From NCBI RefSeq assembly GCF_013372625.1, contig NZ_JABXFD010000245.1, positions 1 to 41,049 on the forward strand: DNA of 41,049 nt, in the 5' to 3' direction. The translations under genes and the position numbers were made by a program. The notes beneath the pieces were generated by a model. The model searched no databases. It was not told the origin of the DNA and saw only the letters and a program-made list of their open reading frames with translations. Source of the DNA: Actinomadura sp. BRA 177 (GTDB taxonomy: Bacteria; Actinomycetota; Actinomycetes; Streptosporangiales; Streptosporangiaceae). Below, piece by piece: positions 34,147 through 41,049 of the stretch. Within the stretch, counting starts at the first letter, position 1, and every line of letters begins with the position of its first letter.

Positions 34147-34185
34147 AGAACAATATTCTGGCGCCCTAGAACATAGTTCTGTCAA
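34146..34185 (-). promoter_or_regulatory. TetR-amidohydrolase promoter with two operators
   Basis: Two similar palindromes, AGAACAATATTCT at 34147-34159 (one mismatch) and AGAACATAGTTCT at 34168-34180 (perfect arms), are centred 21 bases apart, two helical turns. On the minus strand TTGACA (34180-34185) and CAGAAT (34155-34160) give a -35/-10 pair with a 19-base spacer and transcription starting at or next to the GTG. The operators overlap both boxes, as expected for autorepression. Confidence 0.65.
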
Positions 34186-34205
34186 GCCCGTGCCGCACAG
34201 GCAAC

Positions 34206-34239
34206 GGCCCCGGCCGACCGGAGGCGGTCGGCCGGGGCC
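34206..34239 (-). terminator. Strong hairpin terminator after the SGNH esterase gene
   Basis: GGCCCCGGCCGACC (34206-34219) and GGTCGGCCGGGGCC (34226-34239) are perfect 14-base inverted arms around a 6-base loop, 14 bases past the esterase stop on the minus strand. It insulates the esterase from the TetR operon. Confidence 0.8.
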
Positions 34240-34253
34240 GGAGGCGGATCGGA

Positions 34254-35069
34254 TCAGGTCTGCTTCTGCAGGGCGAGGCTGGCGGAGCCGGTCAGGGCCG
34301 GCAGGTAGCCGAGGCGGTGGCCGCGCGCGGTCGGGTGGTAGGAGGAGTCGATCGGGATCGTCACCGCGTTGAGCCAGTCGTCGCCCGAGCACAGCTCGTG
34401 GCCGGCGAACTCGTCCCGGACGTCCGACCAGGTGAACCCGGCGCGTCCCGCCGCCTTGGCGATGACGCCGTCGAGGGTGTCGGCGGCTCCGTTCAGCGCG
34501 GTGCGCTTGGCGTTGCTGAGCCCCACGCACGCGTTGACGATCTTGTAGAGGCGCGGGTAGCCGAGCACGACCACGCGTGCGGACGGCGACTTCGCGCGGA
34601 TCTTGCCGTAGAGGGAGTCGAGGCGGCCGGGCAGAGTGTTCTTCATGTAGCTCTCGGCCTCCGCCACCCTGCTCTGGCAGGTCGAGGTCGAGTGCAGGAC
34701 GCAGGTCTCCATCACGTCGGCGAACCCGGCGTCGTTGCCGCCGGCCGTGAGGCTGACGAGCGTGGTGGACGAGCCGAGCGCGCCGAGCTGCCCGCTCGCG
34801 ATGGTCGCGGTGGTCGCCCCCGAGCAGGCCACGAACTTGTAGGACGACGTCGAGTGCGCCGCCGCCCACAGGTTCGGGTAGGCGTTGGCGCTGCGCTTGC
34901 ACGACCCGCTGCCGGAGTCGTAGCTTCCGGCCCCCGTGCCGGAGGAGTAGGAGTCCCCGAGTGCGACGTAGTTGGTCCCGGCCGCCGAGGCGGAACCGGA
35001 CCACAGCAGTGATGTGGCGGCGAAGGTCACCGCACCGAGAGCGGCCAGACAGGGGCGGGTAAGACGCAT
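34254..35069 (-). CDS. Secreted SGNH/GDSL hydrolase (esterase/lipase-like)
   Basis: The protein has 271 residues from ATG 35069, with CCGGAG five bases upstream. A Sec signal peptide is clear: basic start RLTRP, hydrophobic core ALGAVTFAATSLLW and likely cleavage after SASA at residue about 29. The mature part carries SGNH blocks: block I YVALGDSYSSGTGAG (Ser 40), block II near FVACSGATTATI (Gly), block III VSLTAGGNDAGF (Asn) and block V DSSYHPTARGH (catalytic Asp/His). Six Cys residues could form three disulfides, as in the Streptomyces family of extracellular lipases of this type. It is probably an extracellular esterase acting on acyl esters. A promoter and terminator bracket it as a single-gene unit. 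Confidence 0.9.
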   Translation of the reverse strand: MRLTRPCLAALGAVTFAATSLLWSGSASAAGTNYVALGDSYSSGTGAGSYDSGSGSCKRSANAYPNLWAAAHSTSSYKFVACSGATTATIASGQLGALGSSTTLVSLTAGGNDAGFADVMETCVLHSTSTCQSRVAEAESYMKNTLPGRLDSLYGKIRAKSPSARVVVLGYPRLYKIVNACVGLSNAKRTALNGAADTLDGVIAKAAGRAGFTWSDVRDEFAGHELCSGDDWLNAVTIPIDSSYHPTARGHRLGYLPALTGSASLALQKQT

Positions 35070-35107
35070 CTGCACTCCGGAGCGTCGTATCGAATTGTGC
35101 CGTGCGG

Positions 35108-35134
35108 CTTATACCCGTCCCGCCATTCTCTCAA
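35108..35134 (-). promoter_or_regulatory. Putative promoter of the SGNH esterase gene
   Basis: On the minus strand TTGAGA (35129-35134) and TATAAG (35108-35113) are 15 bases apart, about 40 bases before the start codon. The surrounding DNA (35080-35215) is locally AT-rich and has no gene. Confidence 0.45.
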
Positions 35135-35261
35135 GCCCCAGAGCTGATCAACGACATTCGTCAGAATTCGCCATTGCAATCCGAAATATCCGGAAATTCT
35201 CAGCTGCCGGGGACGTGCATGGTAACAACCATTTACCCGGCAATCCCGGCAGCCCCACTGA

Positions 35262-37517
35262 TCACAGGAATCCCTTTGGCCAGCCGTCGCCGCCCAGGTT
35301 CCAGGGGCCGGTCGCCACCGGCCGCCGGCCATGCACGCGGAGGGTTTCGGCGAACGTGCGCTGCCGTCCCGGAATCCCGTGCACGAGCATGACCTCCCGC
35401 GCCGCGACCTCGTCGGCGATGCCGAGAAGGCCGCGGCGGTCGGCGTGCGCGGAAAGGCGGATCCTGTCCACGCGGGCGCGCACCGGAACGGTGATCTCGC
35501 GGCCGTGGTCGAGAAGGGGGAATTCTCCGCCCTTTTCCGCGAGGTCGCGCAGTGCGCGGCCGGGCGACTCCTCGTCCTGGTAGCCGGAGATGAACAGGGC
35601 GCTGCCCGGTTCGGGGAGGATCCGGCTCGCCCACCGGACGGCCGGGCCGCCGGTCAGCATGCCGGACGTGGAGATGACGACCCCGGTCCGGAAGGCGTCC
35701 AGTTCGGCGGGACGGTTCGCGACCGCGGTGGCTCCCCCGAACACGCGCAGCGCCGGGTCCAGGGACTCGAACACGGTGGCCAACTCGGCGGCCATGCCGT
35801 CCAGCCGCACCGGTACCTCGGGCAAGTGCCGCCGCATGATCATCGCGATCTCCTGGGCGCGGCCGAGCGCGAACGCGGGGATCAGCACCCGGCCGCCGCT
35901 CCCGGTGACGTCGGCGACCGCGCGCACCAGCTCGTCCACCCGCAGATCACGGTCGTCGTGCTCCTCGGTGCAGCAGGTCGACTCCAGGACGAGAAGGTCG
36001 GCGGCACGGGCGGACTCCGGAACGACATAGCCACCGACCGTTTCCTGCCGGAATCCCGAAATATCGCCCGTGATGACAACGCGGCGGTCGCCGGCGCGCA
36101 CCACCACCCCGGCGGCGCCCAGGATGTGCCCGGCCGGGAACAGCTCGACGGTCAGCGCCCCGATCCGCCGCGGCACCCCGAACGGCAACTCCTCCCGCCG
36201 CCGGCTCGCGGCCTCGACGTCCGCCGCCCCGTAAAGGACGTCGCCCGAGTCGCCCCAGCGCGCTCGCCCGCGTTCCCGCGCCGCGAGCACCTTGGCGGTG
36301 TCGGCCCACATCACCGGCATGAGCGCCGCAGTCTCCGGCGACGCGAGCACCCGCACTCCGGGACGGCGCGCGACCATCGCGGGAACGTACCCGCAGTGGT
36401 CGTTGTGCGCATGGGTCACGACCACCGCGTCCAGCGAGCCGTCAAGGGCACGCCCGATGTCACGAGGCGGCTCGGCCCGATCACCGGGCCGAAGCCCGGC
36501 GTCCACGAGGATCCGTGTGCCACCCGCCTCCACGAGCACGCACGAGCCGCCGATATGCGTATCCCCGCCGAGCGGCACGACCCGCAGGTTCAACTCAGTG
36601 GTGACCACAACCGGCGGCGGCGCCGGATCCACGAGCGCCCGCAGAACCCCGAGCACCTCCTCCGGCCCCTTCCCCACGGCACGAGCGGCAGCAGCCAAAT
36701 GCGTGCTCTCACCAGCGACGGCCGACTCACCCACCACACCCCCTCGGAGCACACCAAAGGCAGCGGCCGGGGGCGCGGCACGGCGAACGGCGGCCGCCTC
36801 GTCCCCTTCGGAAGCTCCGGGGACAGCGGCCTGGGGCGCGGCGCGGCGAACGGCCGGAGCGTCCCCCAGCGTGCCTCCGGGAGCAGCGGCCTGGGGCGCG
36901 GCGTGGCGGGCGGCTGGGGTGTTCTCCGTTGTTGCTCTGGGGTCGGCGGACGGCCGTTCGAGGGTGGTGAGGAGGGCGGCGGCCAGGGCTCGTGGGTCTG
37001 TCCAGCGGTGGTGTTCGGTTGCCAGGCGCCGGGTCAGGGTGTCTGCTCGCTCCTCCTGTTCGGCCAGGGCCTCTTGGGTCGCGGTGAGTTGCTGGGAGGC
37101 TTCTTGTGCGTCGCGGCGGGCGTACTCCAGGCGGCCCTGCTCGGTCTTTACGCGTTTGCGCAGGTGGGAGATGCGGCGGGCGGTGCGGTCGGCGTCACGG
37201 GCGGCGCGCTCGGCGGCCCGTTCGCGGCGGCCGATCCAGGCCAGCGCCGTGCGGACGACGCCGTCGTCGGGGTGCAGCAGGACGGCGGCCAGCGCGCGGG
37301 CCTCGTCGCCGGCGTCGGTGAGGCGGGCGGCGGCCTGGGCGCGCAGCGCCGGGAAGCGTTCGGCCGCCTCCAGCAGCAGCGGCGTGTGCCCCCTGACCAG
37401 CGCGTCGGGGTCGGACGGGAGCCGGGCGGCGGACTGGCGCTCCAGCACGGCCAGCGCCACCGCGCGCAGCACCGGCCCGAGCGCGTCCGAGCTGATGGCG
37501 GGCTCGGTGACGGTCAT
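35262..37517 (-). CDS. MBL-fold / beta-CASP hydrolase with N-terminal coiled coil
   Basis: The protein has 751 residues from ATG 37517. Residues about 90-190 form a charged coiled coil (KRVKTEQGRLEYARRDAQEA), then an Ala/Pro-rich linker with repeats (about 195-265). The C-terminal 450 residues are an MBL/beta-CASP enzyme: VVTHAHNDHCGY (His369-x-His371-x-Asp373-His374), FPAGHILGAAGVV, VVITGDISGFRQE, a beta-CASP region with LVLESTCCTEEHDDRD and VLIPAFALGRAQE, then LSAHADRRGL and VMLVHGIPGRQRTF. These match CPSF73/Int11-type ribonucleases, which cut RNA. The start ATGA overlaps the upstream ATPase stop by four bases, so the pair is coupled. The usual MBL-beta-CASP RNases lack the N-terminal extension seen here. 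Confidence 0.88.
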   Translation of the reverse strand: MTVTEPAISSDALGPVLRAVALAVLERQSAARLPSDPDALVRGHTPLLLEAAERFPALRAQAAARLTDAGDEARALAAVLLHPDDGVVRTALAWIGRRERAAERAARDADRTARRISHLRKRVKTEQGRLEYARRDAQEASQQLTATQEALAEQEERADTLTRRLATEHHRWTDPRALAAALLTTLERPSADPRATTENTPAARHAAPQAAAPGGTLGDAPAVRRAAPQAAVPGASEGDEAAAVRRAAPPAAAFGVLRGGVVGESAVAGESTHLAAAARAVGKGPEEVLGVLRALVDPAPPPVVVTTELNLRVVPLGGDTHIGGSCVLVEAGGTRILVDAGLRPGDRAEPPRDIGRALDGSLDAVVVTHAHNDHCGYVPAMVARRPGVRVLASPETAALMPVMWADTAKVLAARERGRARWGDSGDVLYGAADVEAASRRREELPFGVPRRIGALTVELFPAGHILGAAGVVVRAGDRRVVITGDISGFRQETVGGYVVPESARAADLLVLESTCCTEEHDDRDLRVDELVRAVADVTGSGGRVLIPAFALGRAQEIAMIMRRHLPEVPVRLDGMAAELATVFESLDPALRVFGGATAVANRPAELDAFRTGVVISTSGMLTGGPAVRWASRILPEPGSALFISGYQDEESPGRALRDLAEKGGEFPLLDHGREITVPVRARVDRIRLSAHADRRGLLGIADEVAAREVMLVHGIPGRQRTFAETLRVHGRRPVATGPWNLGGDGWPKGFL
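36761..36920 (-). repeat. Three imperfect tandem repeats in the MBL-beta-CASP gene
   Basis: CAGCGGCC-type units followed by GGGGCGCGGC begin at 36761, 36824 and 36884, giving periods of 63 and 60 bases. They encode recurring RRAAPQAAVPG-like segments in the linker between the coiled coil and the nuclease domain. In-frame periods suggest the linker can vary in length. Confidence 0.7.
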
Positions 37518-40500
37518 CCGGACCGCCGGGTGGCGTCGGCGAGGACGGGTTCGCAGGCCAGCTCGCCGTCCACGGGCTCCAGCGCGCCGAGTACCCGCAA
37601 CGCCTCCACCAGGTCGTGCAGCCCGTCGTAGCCGTGTTCGCGCAGGTCAGGAGGAGTTAGGCCGGCCGTTCCGTCCTCGCCGTAGAGGGTGAGGAGGGTG
37701 GTGAGGTCTTCGATGGTGCCGCGGTCGTCCTCCTTGACCAGGACGTGCCACGCGGCGGCGAGGCATGGGTCGGCGCGGACGCCGGTGTCGTCCAGGAACG
37801 TCGAGGGTTTGGCGCGCACCTGCCGCAGCACGGCGTCGAGGGCCTGGTCGCGGTCACGTCCGGCGAGGCCGGTGACGACCCGGCCGACCAGGGTCGGCCA
37901 GCCGCCGGTGCGCCGGAGGAGTTCGCGCTGCCCGGCGTCGTCGGGGAAGCCGAGCGAGTCCTCCAGCATCCACTGCCGGATCGCGGGCGCGTCGAAGCGC
38001 CGCAGCGGCACCAGTTCGACGTCGTCGTCGGCCGCGTACCGGAGCCACCCGGCGGCCGCGGCGGGGCCGGCGACGAGCACGATGGACAGGGTGCCGTCCC
38101 CGGACCGGTCGGCGACCGCGTGCCGCGCCTCGGTGAACCGCCGTTCGAACTGCTCGCCGTCCCGCGCCGCGTGCAGGTCGACCACGATCACGTCGTGCCC
38201 GGGGTGCCGGCGGGCGCGCAGCACCGCGCTGTCGAACGTCGCCTCCCCCGGCCGGACGACCCGGATCTCCAGGTCGGAGCGGTCGGACGGCATCGCCTGC
38301 AGCGCCGCCGCGACCCGTTCGGCGTGCAGCGCCGCCGACCCGGCCACCACGTGCACGAGGCGGCCCGGCCGCAGCAGCCCGGTGAGCTGCCCGATGCTGA
38401 GCGGCGCCCGGTCCGGGCCGGTCAGGTGCGGCATCCGGTAGGAGTGCGCGTCGAACTCGTCGGGGTCGTCGAAGTCGGCGGCACTTTCGAGGACGTTCTC
38501 GATCTCGCGGACGCCGCCGAGGAGCCGCAGCACGTGCGGGGTGCGCAGCCGGTACCGGCCGTCGTCCACGCCGAGGACGCCCAGGTTGACGCACTCGTCG
38601 AGGAGGCTGCGGAAGTCGTCGCCGCTGCAGTTCTCGAACCCGCGCGCCCACCAGTACCGGCATTCCTCGCGCAGCTGCCGGACGGTGAGGGCCTCGTCGG
38701 CGCCGTCGTCCAGCGCGTGGAGGGCGACCGTGTAGGCGATCACCTTGTAGCGCTTGTCGAGGGTGAGGGTGTAGTCGAACCGCTTCTGGAAGCCGTCCAC
38801 GAGCTTCTGGTCGCGCCAGACCTCCGCCACGTCCTCCCGGGTGATCTCGTACGGAAGGGTGCGCGGGGTCTCCCGCAGCCGGGCGAGCAGCTTCCCGGCG
38901 AACAGCTGGACGAGCGCGGGGGCGTTGTTCGCCTCGGCGATCACCCGGGCGGCGAGCGTCTCGGGGAACACCAGGCCGAGCGTGGCGAGCGGCCGGACGA
39001 GCAGGTCGAACGCGTCCTGCGGGTCGAGCGGGCCGATCGCGATTGGCTCGCCGAGCTGGGCGAGGGGCTGGTTCGGCAGGCCGTGGAAGCGCGCGGTCTG
39101 GTGCAGGCCCGCCCACACGACCTTGACGCGGCGGCCGGTGTCCTCCATGAGGGTGCGCAGCGCGGTGACGTCCTCGAAGCGGCCGCGTTCGGCGTCCCGG
39201 TTGAGGAAGCCGTCGGCCTCGTCCAGCAGGATGAGCAGCTGCCGGTTCCCGTCGGCGTCCGCCCAGCCGCGCACCGCGTCGATCACCTGGTCGCGGCCGG
39301 TCAGCCCGGACCGGACGACGCCGGCCTTCGCGAGCCGGTCGCCGAGGATCGGCCACAGCGACATCGACCGGACCAGCCCGACCGTCTGGATGGTCTCCAG
39401 GATCACCGTCCGGTTCGGGTCGGCGGCCAGGTCGCGCTCAGCCTTGCGCAGCAGCGCCGACTTGCCGAGCTGCCGCCCGCCGAACACGAACGACGGGCCC
39501 CGCCGGTCGGTGACCTTGCGGAGCTGCTCGGACCGCCCGTAGAACATCTCCTCCGGGACGCCGCCGGTCGGCGTGTAGGGGTCAGTGGAGGTGAACGGCG
39601 CCATCAGCGCCACGGCGACCGACCAGTCCTGCGGCCGGCACGCCAGGTAGGCGATCGCGGCGTCGTCGAGCACCCCGGCGACCGGCGCGCGGCGCTTGCG
39701 GGCGGCCTCGCCGAGCTGCGCGCGGTCGTCCGCCGACAGGACGCCGAAGTAGAGAGCGAGCACGGTCTCGCCCTCCGGCTGCCCGTTCAGGAGGTCGACG
39801 AGCTGCTGCGGGCCGGGGCGTCCCCAGTGCAGCAGCAGCCGGAGCCGCCCGCCGGACGGGCTCTTCTGCGACCCGAACGCGGGCAGCAGCGCCCCGCCGA
39901 CCGAGCCGACGTGCCGGACGCCGTCGAGGACGATCCACATCCGGTCGGGGCCCTGGTCGGCGTCGCCCTGCGTCCCCTCCAGCCCGATCATCTTGAGCGT
40001 CGCGTCGATCAGCGAGCGCAGGTTCCCCGGCGTCTTGCTGCGGCCGTCGCGGAGGTTCAGCCACTTGCGCAGCCCCTCCCCCGCGACCCGGCGGGACGCC
40101 TCGCGCGTCTGCGGGATGTCGATGCCGGCGGTGGCGAGCAGGTCGTACAGCTCCGGCTCGGCGACGTCGCGGCCGGCGATCAGGGCGTCCTTCAGCGCGT
40201 CGATGTACCCGCTGGTCTCCTGCTTGCGAGCGCGTTTCCCGGTCTGCCTTGAGTGCCGGTGGAAGACGTCCGGGAACGCGGGGTAGAAGTGGGCGAAGTC
40301 GAGGCTTTCGGCCTTCTCCGGGAGCTGCTTGCCCGCCTTCAGCTGCGCGATGAACTCGCGGGCGGTGGTGAGGTCTCGGCCCTTGATGTGGTCTTCGATG
40401 CGCTTTGTGTCCGCTGTGCGGAGGTCGCCGGTCTGCCGCGCCTCGTCGAGCGCCTCGCGCGCCGCCTGGATGCTCGTTTTGCACCATTCGTCCAGCCGGG

Positions 40501-41049
40501 CGCGGAGCGCGTCGAGTTCGCGGCCGATCCGGTCGAAGTCGCGGCGGTCGCCGGCGGTGAGGAGCCGCACCGCCTCCTCGGCCTCGCGTTCCTCGCCTTC
40601 GGTGAGCAGCCCGTCCCGCCGCGACATGGCGATCAGGTCGCGCAACTGCTCGACATGCTCTTCCCGTTTGTCGCGGGCGGCGCGGACCAGGTCGTCCCGC
40701 CGGGCCCGCAGCCGCGCGGCGGCCTCCGGGTCGAGCGCCCGCAGGACGGAGACGACCGCCTGCGTGCCCTCGTGGTCGAGCCGCGCGGCCCGCGCCTCGA
40801 ACACCGTCCCCCAGTCGGGGCGGCCGGCGTGCGCGACCGGCACGAGATCCGCCAGGACGATCTCACCGGCGGGCTGGAGCGTGCGCGGGTCCAAGGGGAG
40901 GTCGCCGGCCGGCAGCAGGTCCCGGTTGAGGACGTGCGCGGCGGGCGGCTCGGTCTCCGCCGGCTTGGCCCCGTCCAGCAGGGCGAACGTGCCGTCGAGC
41001 AGGTACCGGCGGGCGGCGGCGGCCGGCCAGCCCTGCCGGCCGCCTCTTA
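37514..41049 (-). CDS. Large P-loop ATPase with N-terminal helical region (5' partial)
   Basis: The frame is open to the window edge (at least 1177 residues); TTG 40894 is a possible but not convincing start because continuous protein-like sequence (FALLDGAKPAETEPPAAHVL) extends beyond it. The N-terminal 450 residues are helical and coiled (KREEHVEQLRDLIAMSRRDG), then a domain around MWIVLDGVRHVGSVGGALLP. The ATPase is about residues 480-720 from that TTG: FYGRSEQLRKVTDRRGPSFV, Walker A FGGRQLGKSALLRKA, Walker B QLLILLDEADGFLNRD and VKVVWAGLHQTARFHG (sensor-like). Winged-helix (LTVRQLREECRYWW) and C-terminal alpha/beta domains follow. It is STAND/Orc-like. Its stop overlaps the MBL-beta-CASP start (ATGA), so ATPase and nuclease likely work together. 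Confidence 0.85.
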   Translation of the reverse strand, partial: RGGRQGWPAAAARRYLLDGTFALLDGAKPAETEPPAAHVLNRDLLPAGDLPLDPRTLQPAGEIVLADLVPVAHAGRPDWGTVFEARAARLDHEGTQAVVSVLRALDPEAAARLRARRDDLVRAARDKREEHVEQLRDLIAMSRRDGLLTEGEEREAEEAVRLLTAGDRRDFDRIGRELDALRARLDEWCKTSIQAAREALDEARQTGDLRTADTKRIEDHIKGRDLTTAREFIAQLKAGKQLPEKAESLDFAHFYPAFPDVFHRHSRQTGKRARKQETSGYIDALKDALIAGRDVAEPELYDLLATAGIDIPQTREASRRVAGEGLRKWLNLRDGRSKTPGNLRSLIDATLKMIGLEGTQGDADQGPDRMWIVLDGVRHVGSVGGALLPAFGSQKSPSGGRLRLLLHWGRPGPQQLVDLLNGQPEGETVLALYFGVLSADDRAQLGEAARKRRAPVAGVLDDAAIAYLACRPQDWSVAVALMAPFTSTDPYTPTGGVPEEMFYGRSEQLRKVTDRRGPSFVFGGRQLGKSALLRKAERDLAADPNRTVILETIQTVGLVRSMSLWPILGDRLAKAGVVRSGLTGRDQVIDAVRGWADADGNRQLLILLDEADGFLNRDAERGRFEDVTALRTLMEDTGRRVKVVWAGLHQTARFHGLPNQPLAQLGEPIAIGPLDPQDAFDLLVRPLATLGLVFPETLAARVIAEANNAPALVQLFAGKLLARLRETPRTLPYEITREDVAEVWRDQKLVDGFQKRFDYTLTLDKRYKVIAYTVALHALDDGADEALTVRQLREECRYWWARGFENCSGDDFRSLLDECVNLGVLGVDDGRYRLRTPHVLRLLGGVREIENVLESAADFDDPDEFDAHSYRMPHLTGPDRAPLSIGQLTGLLRPGRLVHVVAGSAALHAERVAAALQAMPSDRSDLEIRVVRPGEATFDSAVLRARRHPGHDVIVVDLHAARDGEQFERRFTEARHAVADRSGDGTLSIVLVAGPAAAAGWLRYAADDDVELVPLRRFDAPAIRQWMLEDSLGFPDDAGQRELLRRTGGWPTLVGRVVTGLAGRDRDQALDAVLRQVRAKPSTFLDDTGVRADPCLAAAWHVLVKEDDRGTIEDLTTLLTLYGEDGTAGLTPPDLREHGYDGLHDLVEALRVLGALEPVDGELACEPVLADATRRSG

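Noticed and set aside
37745..40252. 835-codon plus-strand open frame opposite the ATPase gene
   Set aside because: Composition dominated by Arg/Gly/Val/Asp with no domain, while the opposite strand has intact Walker motifs.
1..41049. CRISPR arrays, tRNA or rRNA genes
   Set aside because: No regularly spaced identical repeats with unique spacers and no tRNA- or rRNA-like segment were seen on either strand by eye.

Overview
The window is very GC-rich DNA with strongly GC-biased third codon positions, GTG/TTG starts, leaderless-looking promoters and families typical of high-GC Actinobacteria (KLC-type TPR/NB-ARC proteins, septum-formation-like DUF4190 proteins, MpaB/DUF2236 oxygenase, secreted SGNH esterase, NERD protein). 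A filamentous actinomycete such as an Actinomadura/Streptosporangiales member is the best guess; this is inferred from gene content only. No rRNA, tRNA or CRISPR array was seen.

Left half, about 1-19,300: an accessory region. It opens with a transposase-like tail and a badly frameshifted DDE integrase remnant. Next comes a regulatory or immunity-like block: a membrane protein and a kinase-fold protein (HGDLH motif) on the minus strand, divergent from a TPR-CHAT protease-like protein and an Xre-HTH/NB-ARC/TPR (NLR-like) protein. After a redoxin gene there is a tightly coupled seven-gene operon (9741-19356). It encodes a membrane TPR-like protein, a 1068-residue WD40 propeller protein, a HAD hydrolase, an ATP-grasp ligase, an APH-type small-molecule kinase, a HisC/CobD-like aminotransferase and a GMC-like FAD oxidoreductase. 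Most junctions are 4-8 base stop/start overlaps. The enzyme set suggests a pathway making an aminated, transiently phosphorylated and ligated metabolite, tied to large scaffold proteins. I do not recognise it as a described system.

At about 19,265-19,323 the last gene of that operon and a converging hrpB helicase gene are both cut off at their 3' ends. This is a sharp recombination (or assembly) junction separating the accessory region from more ordinary chromosome.

Right half, 19,300-35,300: hrpB 5' half, NERD protein, two small membrane proteins, a histidine phosphatase, a GAF/winged-helix regulator, a coiled-coil protein, threonine aldolase, an SCP2-type thiolase, a frameshifted DUF4190 protein, an MpaB-type oxygenase, a CqsA/BioF-like alpha-oxoamine synthase, an LPG-synthase-like membrane protein, a TetR-amidohydrolase operon and a secreted SGNH esterase. 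Several palindromic candidate operators are visible.

Far right, 35,262-41,049: a two-gene translationally coupled module, minus strand, of a large P-loop ATPase (5' end outside the window) and an MBL/beta-CASP nuclease-like protein. This is a second candidate for an undescribed defence or RNA-processing system.
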